A stretch of DNA of 64,000 nucleotides from Arenimonas sp. GTDB lineage: Bacteria; Pseudomonadota; Gammaproteobacteria; Xanthomonadales; Xanthomonadaceae. The translations under genes and the position numbers were made by a program. The stretch is taken from positions 1 through 64,000 of the forward strand of contig JAPLSJ010000030.1 in NCBI GenBank assembly GCA_026398695.1, given 5' to 3'. This document shows, in pieces, positions 36,265-46,045 of the stretch. The notes under the pieces were generated by a model. The model searched no databases, was not told where the DNA came from, and worked only from the letters and a program-made list of their open reading frames with translations. Within the stretch, counting starts at the first letter, position 1. Each line of letters opens with the position of its first letter.

Positions 36265-37713
36265 ATGCCCCAGCCCGCCCTCCGTATGCCGCTCCAAGCC
36301 AGCTCGCGGCCCCTGCGCGCAGGCGGTTGGCTGCGTCCGGGGCCGCATCTGCTGGCGGGCCTGGTGGTGCTGGCGCTGGGTATCTACTTCAGCATCAATG
36401 CCGGCAACCTCGAGCATCGCCGCGAACTGAGCGAACAGCGGCTCGAGGTGCAGGGGCAGCTTTCGGATTTCCGGGCCCGCTTCGAGCGCGACATCTATGC
36501 CAGCGAGGCCCTGGTGCGTGGCCTGGCGGTGCAGGTGGTGCTGCGCGAGGGCCTGTCGAGCGGCGAGTTCGAGGCCATTGCCGAAGAACTGCTGCGTGGC
36601 CAGACGCAGTTCCTCAGCCTGTCGCTGGCGCCGGGCTTCGTCATCCGCGACATCTACCCGCGGCGCGGCAACGAAGCCGCGATCGGGCTGCACCTGCTGG
36701 AGCAACCCGGGCAGAAGGACGCCATGCTGCGCGCCATCAGCGAGGACGGCCCCGTGCTGGCCGGCCCCTACGAGCCCGTGCAGGGCGGCAGCGCGCTGGC
36801 CGTGCGCATTCCGCTCTGGGTGGACGTGGACGGCGTGCCGCGTTACTGGGGCGCCGTGAGCATCGCGCTCGACTACGACCAAATGCTCGAGCGTGCCGGC
36901 GTGCGGCGGCTGGAAAAAGCGCTGAAGTTCGACGTGGTCGGCAAGGACGCCACCGGGCCGGGCGGCGGCATCATCCGCGGTCCGCGCATCCCGGCGTCGG
37001 AGCGGCCGGTGAAGATGCCGGTGTTCCTGCCCGGCGGCAGCTGGCTGATCTCGGCGATGCCGGTCGAAGGCTGGGCCAGCCGCGACTGGTGGCAGTCGCC
37101 GGCGTTCCTGTTCCGCGCGCTGCTGAGCCTGCTCGCTGCGCTGGCCACCGCGCGCATCCTGCATGATCGCTCGCGCATCCGCGTGCTGGCCGGCATCGAC
37201 GCGCTCACCAACCTGCCCAACCGCCGCTGGGCGCTGCAGCAACTGGCGCGCATGATCGGCCGCGGACGCCGGGGTGCCGGCCGTTTCGCGCTGATGTCGT
37301 TCGACCTCGACGGCTTCAAGCCGGTGAACGACACCTACGGCCACGCCGCGGGCGACGCGCTGCTCGAGCGGATCGGCCATCGCCTGATGGAGGCGGTGCG
37401 CCCCGGCGACCTCGTGGCGCGCATGGGCGGCGACGAATTCCTGGTGATGCTGCCGATCGACGCCAAGGCCGACGACGACTGGCTGCGCGCCGCAGCGCTG
37501 CGCGTGCAGGCCGAGATCAGCCGGCCGGTGGCCATCGAGGGCCACTGGGTGGTGGTGGGCGCCAGCATCGGCGTGGCGCGTTTCCCGGAGGACGGCGACG
37601 AGGCCGAAGTGCTGCTGCGCAAGGCCGACGAAGCCATGTACCGGGCCAAGAACGGCGAAAGCCACGGCATCGCCTTCGCTGCCCGGTCGCTGCTGGCCCA
37701 GGCGGAGGCCTAG
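36265..37713 (+). CDS. Diguanylate cyclase with CHASE sensor domain
   Basis: A 482-residue inner-membrane diguanylate cyclase. A first membrane helix (about residues 28-44) leads into a periplasmic CHASE domain (FERDIYASEALVRGLAVQV, FVIRDIYPRRGNEAAIG, GPYEPVQGG, WGAVSIALDYD). A second helix (about 290-306) leads to the GGDEF domain with the active motif MGGDEF. RPGD lies five residues before it, which is the RxxD inhibitory site that binds c-di-GMP. So product feedback is likely. It is encoded divergently from the ECF sigma gene and converges with xseA. Confidence 0.93.
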   Translation: MPQPALRMPLQASSRPLRAGGWLRPGPHLLAGLVVLALGIYFSINAGNLEHRRELSEQRLEVQGQLSDFRARFERDIYASEALVRGLAVQVVLREGLSSGEFEAIAEELLRGQTQFLSLSLAPGFVIRDIYPRRGNEAAIGLHLLEQPGQKDAMLRAISEDGPVLAGPYEPVQGGSALAVRIPLWVDVDGVPRYWGAVSIALDYDQMLERAGVRRLEKALKFDVVGKDATGPGGGIIRGPRIPASERPVKMPVFLPGGSWLISAMPVEGWASRDWWQSPAFLFRALLSLLAALATARILHDRSRIRVLAGIDALTNLPNRRWALQQLARMIGRGRRGAGRFALMSFDLDGFKPVNDTYGHAAGDALLERIGHRLMEAVRPGDLVARMGGDEFLVMLPIDAKADDDWLRAAALRVQAEISRPVAIEGHWVVVGASIGVARFPEDGDEAEVLLRKADEAMYRAKNGESHGIAFAARSLLAQAEA

Positions 37714-37720
37714 GCCGGGT

Positions 37721-39070
37721 TCATTCCTGGCTGTCTTCGACCCGCAGGAGCAGGGTGCCGGCCGCCAGCCTTGCGCGCAGCCGCTCGCCAACGGCGGTGT
37801 CGGCCGGGCCACGCACCACGCCACCGTCGGTCTCGCGCTGCACGATGGCATAGCCGCGCGCCAGCGTGGCCAGCGGGCTGACGCCGGAGAGCGCACGCGC
37901 CAGGCCCTGCAGCTGCAGGCGCCGTTGCGCCAGGACGCGGGGCGGCGCCGCCTGCAGCCGCTGCACGAGCAGCTGAAGGCGATGGCGATGGTCCTGCAGT
38001 CGACGGCGCGGATGCACCTGGTCGAGGCGGCGCAGCAGCTTGCCGCTGCGTTCGGCGGCGATGGCCAAGGGCTGGGCCATCGCCATGTCCAGGCGCCGGC
38101 GCAGCGCGGCCAGGCGGCCGCGGCCGCGCTCGAGCCGCAGCTGCGGGCGCAGGGCCTGCAGCTTCAGGAACGCCTGGTCGGCGCGCTGGGCGCGGGCGGT
38201 GTTCATGCGGGCCAGCAGCGCCTGCAGCTGGCGGTGGCGTTGCTCGAGCCGCGCGGCAAGTTCGCCGCGTTCGGGCACCAGCAGTTCGGCGGCCGCCGAT
38301 GGCGTCGGCGCGCGCAGGTCGGCGGCGAAATCGGTCAGGCTGGAGTCGATCTCGTGGCCCACGGCCGACACCACCGGCACCGGGCAGGCCGCCACCGCGC
38401 GCGCCAGGGCCTCGTCGTTGAAGGCCCAGAGGTCTTCCAGCGAACCGCCGCCGCGCGTGAGCAGCAGCACGTCGTAGCGGCCGCTCGAGGCGGCGCGTCG
38501 CAGCATGTCCAGGATCTGGGCCGCGGCGCCGTAGCCCTGCACCGGCACCGGCAGCACGTCCACCGGCAGCAGCGGGAAACGCCGGCCCAGCACGCTCAGC
38601 ACGTCGCGCACGGCGGCGCCGCGCGGCGAGGTGATGACGCCCAGCCGGCGCGGGAACGCCGGCAGCGGCCGCTTGCGGGCGGGATCGAACAGGCCCTCGG
38701 CGGCCAGCCGGGCCTTGAGCTGTTCGAAGGCCCGGCGCAGCGCGCCTTCGCCGGCTTCCTCCATGTGCTCGAGCACCAGCTGGTAGTCGCCGCGCGCCTC
38801 GTACAGGGTGAGGCGGCCGCGGGCCAGCACCTGCAGCCCGTCGCGGGGCAGGAACCGCAGGGCCTGGGCCTTGGGCTTGAACAGGGCGCAGCGCACCTGG
38901 GCGCGTTCGTCCTTGAGCGTGAAGTAGGCGTGGCCGGACGCGGGCCGCGAGAAGTTGCTGATCTCGCCTTCGACCCAGACCTGCGCGAAGCTGCCCTCCA
39001 GCAGGTCGCGCGCCAGCGCATTGAGCTGGGACGGGCGCAGGACCTGGCGTTCACGGACGAGCTGGGACAT
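37721..39070 (-). CDS. xseA: Exodeoxyribonuclease VII large subunit
   Basis: A 449-residue XseA. The N-terminal OB-fold domain has [31 protein letters not shown]. The nuclease region has [52 protein letters not shown], and a long helical C-terminal arm ends in [13 protein letters not shown]. The tracked ORF of 1039 residues is a fusion with the antisense shadow of the next gene; [17 protein letters not shown] from ATG 39070 is the family start. The partner xseB is not in the window. It converges with the GGDEF gene with 7 bases between stops. Confidence 0.96.
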   Translation of the reverse strand: MSQLVRERQVLRPSQLNALARDLLEGSFAQVWVEGEISNFSRPASGHAYFTLKDERAQVRCALFKPKAQALRFLPRDGLQVLARGRLTLYEARGDYQLVLEHMEEAGEGALRRAFEQLKARLAAEGLFDPARKRPLPAFPRRLGVITSPRGAAVRDVLSVLGRRFPLLPVDVLPVPVQGYGAAAQILDMLRRAASSGRYDVLLLTRGGGSLEDLWAFNDEALARAVAACPVPVVSAVGHEIDSSLTDFAADLRAPTPSAAAELLVPERGELAARLEQRHRQLQALLARMNTARAQRADQAFLKLQALRPQLRLERGRGRLAALRRRLDMAMAQPLAIAAERSGKLLRRLDQVHPRRRLQDHRHRLQLLVQRLQAAPPRVLAQRRLQLQGLARALSGVSPLATLARGYAIVQRETDGGVVRGPADTAVGERLRARLAAGTLLLRVEDSQE

Positions 39071-39175
39071 GGGCGGTGCCGGGGACGGCCTGACAGGATA
39101 GCGCGACGCGTTTGCCCTGGGGGGTAGGGGATGGCGCCCGCCCGGTCTAAACTGTCCAAGCCACGAGGACACACG

Positions 39176-40825
39176 ATGAGCGATAGCTACAAGAGGCTGG
39201 GCGAAGACTTGCCGACCACGACCCAAGGCGCGGGCGCGTTCGTCGCCGATCCGCGCAAGGTCAAGGCCTGGGTCGCGGCCCTGCCGCGCGCCAACGCGCT
39301 GGCCACCGAACAGGAACTCTCGCGTGCGCTGGAAAGCCTGGTGGGCCAGAAGCTGTCGGGTACCCAGCGGCTGGGTGCGCTGGAGGAAGTCCGCGCCGTC
39401 GTCGTCGAATCGGTGAACCTGCTCGAGCGCCAGTTCGCCACCAACCCCCTGCCGCTGCCGCCCGACAAGGCGCGCGCCGCTGCGGTGGCCGAGGCCTTCC
39501 ACCTGATGCTGGCGCATGGCTACCGCCGCGCCGCGCACGACATCTGCGCGCCCTCGGGCGCGGTGCCGTTCCTGAAGGGCGGCGGCGTGCTGCAGTCGCT
39601 CGAGCGCGCGGCCTGGCACTATTCGCGCGCCCTGGCGCTGGCCTGGCGCGTGTATCGCCCGCCGGGCGCGGGCGCCTGGCAGGGCCTGCACCGCGTGCAC
39701 CGCTTCGCGGCCGCGCTCAAGCTCGACCGCAAGCTGGTGGACGACGCCGTGGCGGGCGCGGGCCAGGACATCAACACCCTCTACGTGCAGACCCTGCTGC
39801 TGGCGGCGGTGAACCCGTATGCCTTCGGCCAGTCCGAACAGGACACCCTGTGGCCGATCACGCGCGGCTACGCGTCGCGCTGCGGCCTGAGCGAGCAGCC
39901 GCCCGACGGCCTGGCGCCGGTGGTGCCCGAGGACGCCGACCGCGGCCCGGGTCCGGGCGCCGGCGAGGAATCCCATTCGCTCTGGCTGGACCTGCGCGCC
40001 TTCGCCGACGACGTCGATCGCGCGCTGGGCCGCGTCCGCGACGGCCAGTCCGATCTGCACCCGGGCCCGGGCGCCGGCGTTCGCGTCGGCAACGACCTGC
40101 TGATCCGCCTGCGCCGCGCCTTCGGCCAGATCGCCGCGCGCGGCCTGGTGCGGCTGCCGGCCGGCCATCGCCTGGACACGGTGCTGGGGCTGAGCGGCCT
40201 GCATTATTTCCTCGCCGGGCAGCGTGACTTCGACACCTTCATGCGGCAGTCGGCGCAGGGCACCGTGCACGTGATCGCCGGCGCGGCCTGGACCCAGGGC
40301 GCGGCCGGCATGACCAAGGTGGCGCGCTTCACCGGCAAGGTGCTCGACCAGAGCCTGGGCGGCTACCGCATGGCCTGGGAAAGCGCCGACCAGGCGCGCG
40401 CGCGCGTGGGCGAACTGGTGGGCCTGAACTTCGGCGACGAAGGCGAAGAGCAGGAATGGATGGTCGGCGTGATGCGCTGGCTGCGCTACGAGGACGACGG
40501 CAGCCTGTCGGCCGGCGTCGAACTGCTTTCCCGCCGCGCCAGTGCCGTGGCGCTGCGCGTGGTGAGCGCCGACGGCGGCAGCCGCCAGCTCAGCCGCGCG
40601 GTCGAGATCTTCCCCATCGACGGCACGCGTGGCCGCTGCTTCATCTCCAACGCCAACATCGAATCCGGAAGCCGAATCGAAGTGATCCACGACATCACCA
40701 GCCATTTCCCCGAGATCGCGCCGCGCGGCCCCGACCTGCTGCCCGAGGTCGAAGTGCTGCTCAACGCCGGCGACTACGTACTGCTGGGCGAGCGCCAGGA
40801 AGTGGCCGCCGGGGAGGCCGCGTGA
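39176..40825 (+). CDS. Conserved 549-residue protein with degenerate PilZ-like C-terminus, coupled to ispG
   Basis: I do not recognise this protein with certainty. It is soluble by composition, 549 residues from ATG 39176 ([16 protein letters not shown] lies ahead). Residues ~1-370 are mainly helical, with [20 protein letters not shown] and [27 protein letters not shown]. The C-terminal part has [34 protein letters not shown] and AVALRV, the strand order of a PilZ domain, but the RxxxR motif for c-di-GMP is not seen. Its stop overlaps the ispG start (GTGA). A link to c-di-GMP binding or to isoprenoid synthesis is possible but unproven. Confidence 0.8.
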   Translation: MSDSYKRLGEDLPTTTQGAGAFVADPRKVKAWVAALPRANALATEQELSRALESLVGQKLSGTQRLGALEEVRAVVVESVNLLERQFATNPLPLPPDKARAAAVAEAFHLMLAHGYRRAAHDICAPSGAVPFLKGGGVLQSLERAAWHYSRALALAWRVYRPPGAGAWQGLHRVHRFAAALKLDRKLVDDAVAGAGQDINTLYVQTLLLAAVNPYAFGQSEQDTLWPITRGYASRCGLSEQPPDGLAPVVPEDADRGPGPGAGEESHSLWLDLRAFADDVDRALGRVRDGQSDLHPGPGAGVRVGNDLLIRLRRAFGQIAARGLVRLPAGHRLDTVLGLSGLHYFLAGQRDFDTFMRQSAQGTVHVIAGAAWTQGAAGMTKVARFTGKVLDQSLGGYRMAWESADQARARVGELVGLNFGDEGEEQEWMVGVMRWLRYEDDGSLSAGVELLSRRASAVALRVVSADGGSRQLSRAVEIFPIDGTRGRCFISNANIESGSRIEVIHDITSHFPEIAPRGPDLLPEVEVLLNAGDYVLLGERQEVAAGEAA

Positions 40826-42057
40826 GCGACGCCACCGCAAACCCGCGCCGCGCCACCCGCGCGGTCGCCGTGGACAAGGTGCTGATCGGCGGCGGTGCGC
40901 CGGTGGTGGTGCAGTCCATGACCAACACCGACACCGCCGACGTCGCCGCTACGGTGAAGCAGGTGGCCGACCTGTGGCGCGCCGGCTCCGAGCTGGTGCG
41001 CATCACGGTGAACAACCCCGAATCGGCCGCCGCCGTGCCGCGCATCCGCGAAAAGCTCGACATGATGTCGGTGCCGGTGCCGCTGGTGGGCGACTTCCAC
41101 TACAACGGCCACCAGCTGCTGGCCGACGAGCCGGCCTGCGCCATCGCGCTGGCCAAGTACCGCATCAACCCCGGCAACGTCGGCTTCGGCAAGAAGAAGG
41201 ACAGCCAGTTCGGCGCCATCATCGAAACCGCCGCCCGCTACGGCAAGCCGGTGCGCATCGGCGTCAACTGGGGCTCGCTGGACCAGTCGCTGGCGGCCCG
41301 CCTGATGGACGAAAACGCCGCCCGCGCCCAGCCCTGGGACGCGGCGCGGGTGCTGCGCGAGGCGCTGGTGGTGTCGGCGCTGGAGTCGGCGGAAAAGGCC
41401 GTTGAAATCGGCCTGCCGCGCGACCGCATCATCCTCTCGGCCAAGGTCAGCGGCGTGCAGGAACTCATTGCCGTGTACCGCGAGCTGGCCCAGCGTTCGG
41501 ACTTCCCGCTGCACCTGGGCCTCACCGAGGCCGGCATGGGCAGCAAGGGCATGGTGGCGTCCAGCGCCGCGCTGGCGGTGCTGATGCAGGAAGGCATCGG
41601 CGACACCATCCGCATCTCGCTCACCCCCGAGCCCGGCGCCGCGCGCACGCTCGAAGTGGTGGTGGCGCAGGAGCTGCTGCAGACCATGGGCCTGCGTGCG
41701 TTCACCCCGCTGGTGACGGCCTGCCCGGGCTGTGGCCGCACCACCTCGGAGTTCTTCCAGGTGCTGGCGCAGCGGGTGCAGGAACACGTTCGTGGCCAGA
41801 TGCCGGTCTGGAAGCTCAAGTACCCCGGCGTCGAAAACCTCTCGCTCGCCGTCATGGGCTGCGTGGTGAACGGCCCCGGCGAATCCCGCCACGCCGACAT
41901 CGGCATCTCGCTGCCGGGCACCGGCGAGGCACCCTCGGCCCCGGTGTTCATCGACGGCCAGAAGGCGATGACCCTGCGCGGCGAAAACATCGCCGACGAG
42001 TTCGTGGGCGTGATCGACGCCTACGTACTCCAGCGCTACGGCCGGCCATCCGGCTGA
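40822..42057 (+). CDS. ispG: 4-hydroxy-3-methylbut-2-en-1-yl diphosphate synthase IspG
   Basis: A 411-residue iron-sulfur enzyme of the non-mevalonate isoprenoid pathway. The TIM barrel has [30 protein letters not shown] and [10 protein letters not shown], and the cluster cysteines are in [10 protein letters not shown] and [18 protein letters not shown]. The start is the GTG at 40822, which overlaps the stop of the preceding gene by 4 bases; the tracked ORF start is in that gene's shadow. Sequence and length fit the standard bacterial (short) IspG. Confidence 0.97.
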   Translation: MSDATANPRRATRAVAVDKVLIGGGAPVVVQSMTNTDTADVAATVKQVADLWRAGSELVRITVNNPESAAAVPRIREKLDMMSVPVPLVGDFHYNGHQLLADEPACAIALAKYRINPGNVGFGKKKDSQFGAIIETAARYGKPVRIGVNWGSLDQSLAARLMDENAARAQPWDAARVLREALVVSALESAEKAVEIGLPRDRIILSAKVSGVQELIAVYRELAQRSDFPLHLGLTEAGMGSKGMVASSAALAVLMQEGIGDTIRISLTPEPGAARTLEVVVAQELLQTMGLRAFTPLVTACPGCGRTTSEFFQVLAQRVQEHVRGQMPVWKLKYPGVENLSLAVMGCVVNGPGESRHADIGISLPGTGEAPSAPVFIDGQKAMTLRGENIADEFVGVIDAYVLQRYGRPSG

Positions 42058-42150
42058 GGCCGTGCGCCGGGTCGATCCCGGCGGGGGGGCATGGACGAAA
42101 GGGGGGCGGCCGTTCCAGAATCAAGCCTTCACCACCCACCAAGGACCACC

Positions 42151-42621
42151 ATGCGCCAGAACGCCCGCTTCCTCGCCGTGCCGATGCTGCTTCTGGGCCT
42201 CGTACTGTCCCCCGTTGCTTCCGCCGACGCGTCGGTGGCCACCCGTCTCGATGCCCGCGGCATCAAGTACGAGGTCGATGGCGACGGCGACTACAAGGTC
42301 ACCTATTCGTACAAGTCCGAAGGCCGCACCCAGCTGGTGTTCGTGTCCGGCGGCACCGAATCCGTCGGCGGCTTCAAGGTGCGTGAAGTGTTCGCACCGG
42401 CGGCGAAGGACGGCATCAACGGCGCCAAGGCGATCGAGCTGATGGGCGAGAGCCGCACCAACAAGATCGGCAGCTGGGAGCTGCAGGGCGACGTGCTGTA
42501 CTTCGTCATCAAGCTGCCCGATTCGGTCAATGCGTCCGAGCTGGAGTCGGCGATGGACATCGCCGCGCAGACCGCCGACAACATGGAAATCGAGCTGTCG
42601 GGCGACGAAGACGCGCTCTGA
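42151..42621 (+). CDS. Small secreted YbjN-like protein
   Basis: A 156-residue exported protein. The signal peptide ends near PVASADA. The mature part (LDARGIKYEVDGDGDYKVTYSY, GRTQLVFVSGG, LPDSVNASELESAMDIAAQTADNMEIEL) resembles the YbjN-like chaperone fold, in which GIKYEVDxDGDY is typical. The resemblance is by pattern; no function can be given. AAGGA precedes the ATG at 42151. It converges with the DMT transporter gene; the gap at 42622-42660 holds a GC-rich inverted repeat (GGGCGCCGG / CCGGTGCCC) that may help end transcription. Confidence 0.75.
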   Translation: MRQNARFLAVPMLLLGLVLSPVASADASVATRLDARGIKYEVDGDGDYKVTYSYKSEGRTQLVFVSGGTESVGGFKVREVFAPAAKDGINGAKAIELMGESRTNKIGSWELQGDVLYFVIKLPDSVNASELESAMDIAAQTADNMEIELSGDEDAL

Positions 42622-42660
42622 GCCTGCACCACCGCGCGGGCGGGCGCCGGCCGGTGCCCG

Positions 42661-43584
42661 TCAGCGCGGCGACGGCGTCTCGGGATTGATCTCGGGGTCG
42701 GTAACCGCCTGGCGCGCCAGCCGCGCCTCGCGGCGCGCGATGTAGACGTTGGACCCGAAGATGATCGCCGCGCCCAGCACGGTCCAGCGGTCCAGCGCCT
42801 CGTCGAACAGGAAGTAGCCGAACACGGCCACCACCAGTATCTGCATGAAGCTGATCGGCGTGAGCATCGAGGCGTCGGCCAGCTTCAGCGCGCGCGTCCA
42901 GCACATGTGCGCCGTGGTGCCCAGCAGCCCCGCCAGCACGATCCACAGCCAGGTGATGCCCACCGGCATTTCCCACACGAACAGCGCCGGCACCAGCGAC
43001 ATCGGCACCCACAGCATGGTGGTGTAGAGCACGATCGCGTCGGGATGTTCGGTGCGCGACAGGAACTTGATGCTGATCGCCACGCTGGCGCTGGCCACCG
43101 CCGCCATCAGCGCCACCAGGCTGCCCGCGGTGAAGTCGGCGCTGCCCGGCCGCACGATCAGCACCACGCCCAGGAAGCCCACCAGCACGGCGGTCCAGCG
43201 CCGCGCGCGCACCACTTCGCCCAGCACCAGCACCGCGCCGATGGTCACGAACAGCGGCGTCGAGTACGACAGTGCGATCGCCTGCGCCAGCGGCAGGTTC
43301 ACGATGGCCCAGAAACCCGCCAGCATCGACACGATGCCGATCAGGCAGCGCACCAGGTACAGCGGCAGCCGGTGCGTTTTCAGCAGCGAGGGCCCGTGCC
43401 GCACCAGTATCGGCAGGATGAAGATGAAGCCGAAGAAATTGCGGAAGAAGGCGATTTCGAACGGATGCAGCTGCGCCGACGCCAGCCGGATGCACACCGC
43501 CATGCAGCCGAAGATGACCGTGCTTGCGGTCATCAGCAGCACCGCGCGCTTGACGTCGGCGGCCCGCGAAACGGGCGCGACCAC
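42661..43584 (-). CDS. DMT-family (EamA) transporter
   Basis: A 307-residue membrane protein with ten hydrophobic segments in two EamA halves, the first beginning AVLLMTASTVIFGCMAVCIRLAS. Motifs FEIAFFRNFFGFIFILP and ALSYSTPLFVTIGAVLVLGE are typical of this group, whose substrates are diverse metabolites. GTG at 43584 is chosen because it begins 2 bases after the murB stop; TTG 43590 is an alternative. The tracked ORF runs far into murB in a shadow frame. It is the last gene of the ALDH-pyrD-murB run. Confidence 0.88.
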   Translation of the reverse strand: MVAPVSRAADVKRAVLLMTASTVIFGCMAVCIRLASAQLHPFEIAFFRNFFGFIFILPILVRHGPSLLKTHRLPLYLVRCLIGIVSMLAGFWAIVNLPLAQAIALSYSTPLFVTIGAVLVLGEVVRARRWTAVLVGFLGVVLIVRPGSADFTAGSLVALMAAVASASVAISIKFLSRTEHPDAIVLYTTMLWVPMSLVPALFVWEMPVGITWLWIVLAGLLGTTAHMCWTRALKLADASMLTPISFMQILVVAVFGYFLFDEALDRWTVLGAAIIFGSNVYIARREARLARQAVTDPEINPETPSPR

Positions 43585-43586
43585 GC

Positions 43587-44636
43587 TCAAGCCGCGGTGT
43601 CGTCGAAGCGCGCGCCGATGATGCGCGGCTCCGGCTCCAGCGCCACGCCGAAGCGCTCGCGCACCGAGGCGGCGATGCGGCGCGCCAGCGCCAGCAGCTG
43701 CGGGCCGGTGGCGTGGCCGTGGTTCACCAGCACCAGCGCGTGCTGCTCGGCCACGCCGGCGTCGCCGTCGCGGAAGCCCTTCCAGCCGCAGGCCTCGATC
43801 AGCCACGCCGCCGACAGCTTGCGGTGGCCATCGGGGCCCGGGAAGACGGGCAGGGTGGCATGGCCGGCCTTGAGGGCATCGGCCAGCGCAACCGGCACCA
43901 CCGGATTCTTGAAGAAGCTGCCGGCGTTGCCCAGCACCGCCGGGTTGGGCAGCTTGCTGGTGCGGATGCGGCTGATGGCCTCGGCCACGTGCACGGCGCG
44001 CGGCGCGTCCACGCCCATCACCGCGAGTTCTTCCTTCACGCCGGCGTAATCGAGCCGCAGCTCGCGCCGGCGCGGCAGGCGCAGTTCCACCGCCGTCACC
44101 ACCCAGCGCTCGGGCTCGCGCTTGAACAGGCTGTCGCGGTAGCCGAACGCGCAGTCGTCGCGCCCCAGGCGCTTCACCTGCCCGGTGTCGCGCTGGAAGG
44201 CTTCCACGGTTTCGATGAACTCGCCGACCTCCGCGCCGTAGGCGCCGATGTTCTGGATCGGCGAGGCGCCGACGGTGCCCGGGATCAGGGCCATGTTCTC
44301 CAGCCCCACCAGGCCGCGCGCCAGCGTCCACGACACCAGGTCGTTCCAGTTCATGCCGGCCTCGGCGCGCACCAGGGCGGTGTCGCCGTCGTCCTGGGTG
44401 ATGCGCACGCCGGCCATGGTCAGGCAGATGGCGACGCCGGGGAAATCGGCCGCGAACAGCAGGTTGCTGCCTTCGCCCAGCACCAGCACCGGGCCGTCGC
44501 GCAGCGAGGCGAACTCGAACAGTTCGGCCAGCGCATCGGCGCGCGACACGTCGGCCATCATCGCCGCGCGCGCCGGCACGCGGAAGGTGTTGCGGCCGGC
44601 GAGGGAAACATCCTGCGCCAGCTGGTAGCCACTCAT
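43587..44636 (-). CDS. murB: UDP-N-acetylenolpyruvoylglucosamine reductase
   Basis: A 349-residue flavoenzyme that reduces UDP-GlcNAc-enolpyruvate to UDP-MurNAc. It has the FAD-binding [12 protein letters not shown], the [18 protein letters not shown] segment and the catalytic Ser in [12 protein letters not shown]. The length and the extra mid-loop fit type I MurB (E. coli-like). The start ATG 44636 overlaps the pyrD stop by 4 bases (ATGA). murB next to pyrD is unusual for its pathway but fits a general housekeeping operon. Confidence 0.95.
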   Translation of the reverse strand: MSGYQLAQDVSLAGRNTFRVPARAAMMADVSRADALAELFEFASLRDGPVLVLGEGSNLLFAADFPGVAICLTMAGVRITQDDGDTALVRAEAGMNWNDLVSWTLARGLVGLENMALIPGTVGASPIQNIGAYGAEVGEFIETVEAFQRDTGQVKRLGRDDCAFGYRDSLFKREPERWVVTAVELRLPRRRELRLDYAGVKEELAVMGVDAPRAVHVAEAISRIRTSKLPNPAVLGNAGSFFKNPVVPVALADALKAGHATLPVFPGPDGHRKLSAAWLIEACGWKGFRDGDAGVAEQHALVLVNHGHATGPQLLALARRIAASVRERFGVALEPEPRIIGARFDDTAA

Positions 44637-45670
44637 GCCGGGCCGCCCTCGCGGCGTCGGCGGATCGCGTCGACGCACTCGCCCACCAGGTCGGGGCCGC
44701 GGTAGATCAGGCCAGTGTAGAACTGCACCAGCTGTGCGCCGGCGGTGATCTTGCCGGCCGCGTCGGCGCCGCTGAGGATGCCGCCCACGCCGATCACCGG
44801 GATGCTGTCGTCGAGCCGCGCGCGCAGGCGGCGCAGCACGGCCGTGGACTTGCCGTACAGCGGTGCGCCCGACAGGCCGCCGGCCTCGCGGGCCAGGCGG
44901 TGGTGTTCGATCGGCAGGCGGTCGGTGGTGGTGTTGGTGGCCACCACGCCGTCCACCTGGAGGTCGCTGAGCACGCGCGCGCAGGCGTCGATGTCGTCGT
45001 CGGACAGGTCGGGCGAAATCTTCACCAGCATCGGCACGCGCTTGCCGTGCTGCGCGCCCAGCTTTTCCTGGGCCTCGCGCAGCGTGCCCACCAGCTGGCG
45101 CAGCTGCTGTTCTTCCTGCAGCTCGCGCAGGCCGGCGGTGTTGGGCGAGGAGATGTTGACGGTGATGTAGTCGGCCAGCGGATAGACGCGCTCGAGGCAG
45201 AACAGGTAGTCGTCCGCGGCGTCCTCGTTGGGCGTGTCCTTGTTCTTGCCGAGGTTGATGCCGAGCAGGCCGCCGCGGCGCCGGGCCTTGCCGACGTTGC
45301 GCACCAGCGCGTCCACGCCCTCGTTGTTGAAGCCCAGGCGGTTGATGACCGCGTTGCTCTCGGGCAGGCGGAACATTCGCGGCTTGGGGTTGCCTTCCTG
45401 CGGCCGCGGCGTGGTGGTGCCGACTTCCACGAAGCCGAAGCCCAGCGCCAGCAGTGCGTCCACGTGGGCGCCGTTCTTGTCCAGGCCCGCCGCGCAGCCC
45501 ACCGGGTTGGGGAAGGTCAGGCCGAAGGCCTTGGTCACCAGCGGCTTGGGGCGGCGGCCGAGCAGCGGGTTGAGCCCGGTGCGATAGGCCAGCTCCAGCG
45601 ACTTCAGGCCGAGGCCGTGCGCGCGCTCGGCATCGAGGTGGAACAGGAAGGGGCGGGCAAGGGAATACAT
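44633..45670 (-). CDS. pyrD: Dihydroorotate dehydrogenase (quinone), class 2
   Basis: A 345-residue FMN enzyme of pyrimidine synthesis. Key segments are [49 protein letters not shown] with the catalytic Ser, and [33 protein letters not shown] for phosphate binding. The N-terminal helical extension ([21 protein letters not shown]) is the membrane-association domain of class 2 enzymes that use quinone. It starts 12 bases after the DUF4190 stop and overlaps murB. Confidence 0.97.
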   Translation of the reverse strand: MYSLARPFLFHLDAERAHGLGLKSLELAYRTGLNPLLGRRPKPLVTKAFGLTFPNPVGCAAGLDKNGAHVDALLALGFGFVEVGTTTPRPQEGNPKPRMFRLPESNAVINRLGFNNEGVDALVRNVGKARRRGGLLGINLGKNKDTPNEDAADDYLFCLERVYPLADYITVNISSPNTAGLRELQEEQQLRQLVGTLREAQEKLGAQHGKRVPMLVKISPDLSDDDIDACARVLSDLQVDGVVATNTTTDRLPIEHHRLAREAGGLSGAPLYGKSTAVLRRLRARLDDSIPVIGVGGILSGADAAGKITAGAQLVQFYTGLIYRGPDLVGECVDAIRRRREGGPA

Positions 45671-45682
45671 CGTGTCAGGAAC

Positions 45683-46036
45683 TCAGAACTGGCCGCTCAT
45701 GCCGAGCGCGCCCAGCAGGACCGCCAGGCCGCCGAAGAACAGCACCACGGCCAGGATCGAAAGCACGGTGATGACCACCAGCGACCAGCCCAGCACGAGG
45801 CCGGCGATGGCCAGGCCGTCGCCTTCCATCGTGGCCGCGTTGCGCCGGATCTCGGCGCGCGCCATGTGGCCGCAGATGATGGCGCCCAGGCTGCCCAGCA
45901 AGGGCAGCAGGGTCCATCCCAGCACGCCCAGCACCAGGCTGACGATGGCCATAGCGCTGGTCTGGCGCAGGACGGGGGCAGGCGCCGGGGGCGGCGCCTG
46001 GACGGGGGGAGCGGGCGGCAGGAGGGGCTCGGACAT
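45683..46036 (-). CDS. DUF4190 membrane protein
   Basis: A 117-residue membrane protein. A Pro-rich cytoplasmic N-terminus (residues 1-25) leads to two membrane segments with SAMAIVSLVLGVLGWTLLPLLGSLGAIICGHMARAEIRRN and GLAIAGLVLGW, the DUF4190 pattern. The function is unknown. It lies 9 bases after the ALDH gene and 12 bases before pyrD, inside the leftward operon. Confidence 0.9.
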   Translation of the reverse strand: MSEPLLPPAPPVQAPPPAPAPVLRQTSAMAIVSLVLGVLGWTLLPLLGSLGAIICGHMARAEIRRNAATMEGDGLAIAGLVLGWSLVVITVLSILAVVLFFGGLAVLLGALGMSGQF

Positions 46037-46045
46037 CGTGGTTCC

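Noticed and set aside
37721-40840. 1039-residue minus-strand ORF
   Set aside because: Only the first 1350 bases (xseA) look like a protein family; the rest is the antisense shadow of the 549-residue gene, low in complexity and rich in Arg, His and Ala.
42622-42660. GC-rich inverted repeat between the YbjN-like and DMT genes as a definite terminator
   Set aside because: The arms pair but leave almost no loop and there is no T-run; mentioned only in the neighbouring gene entry.
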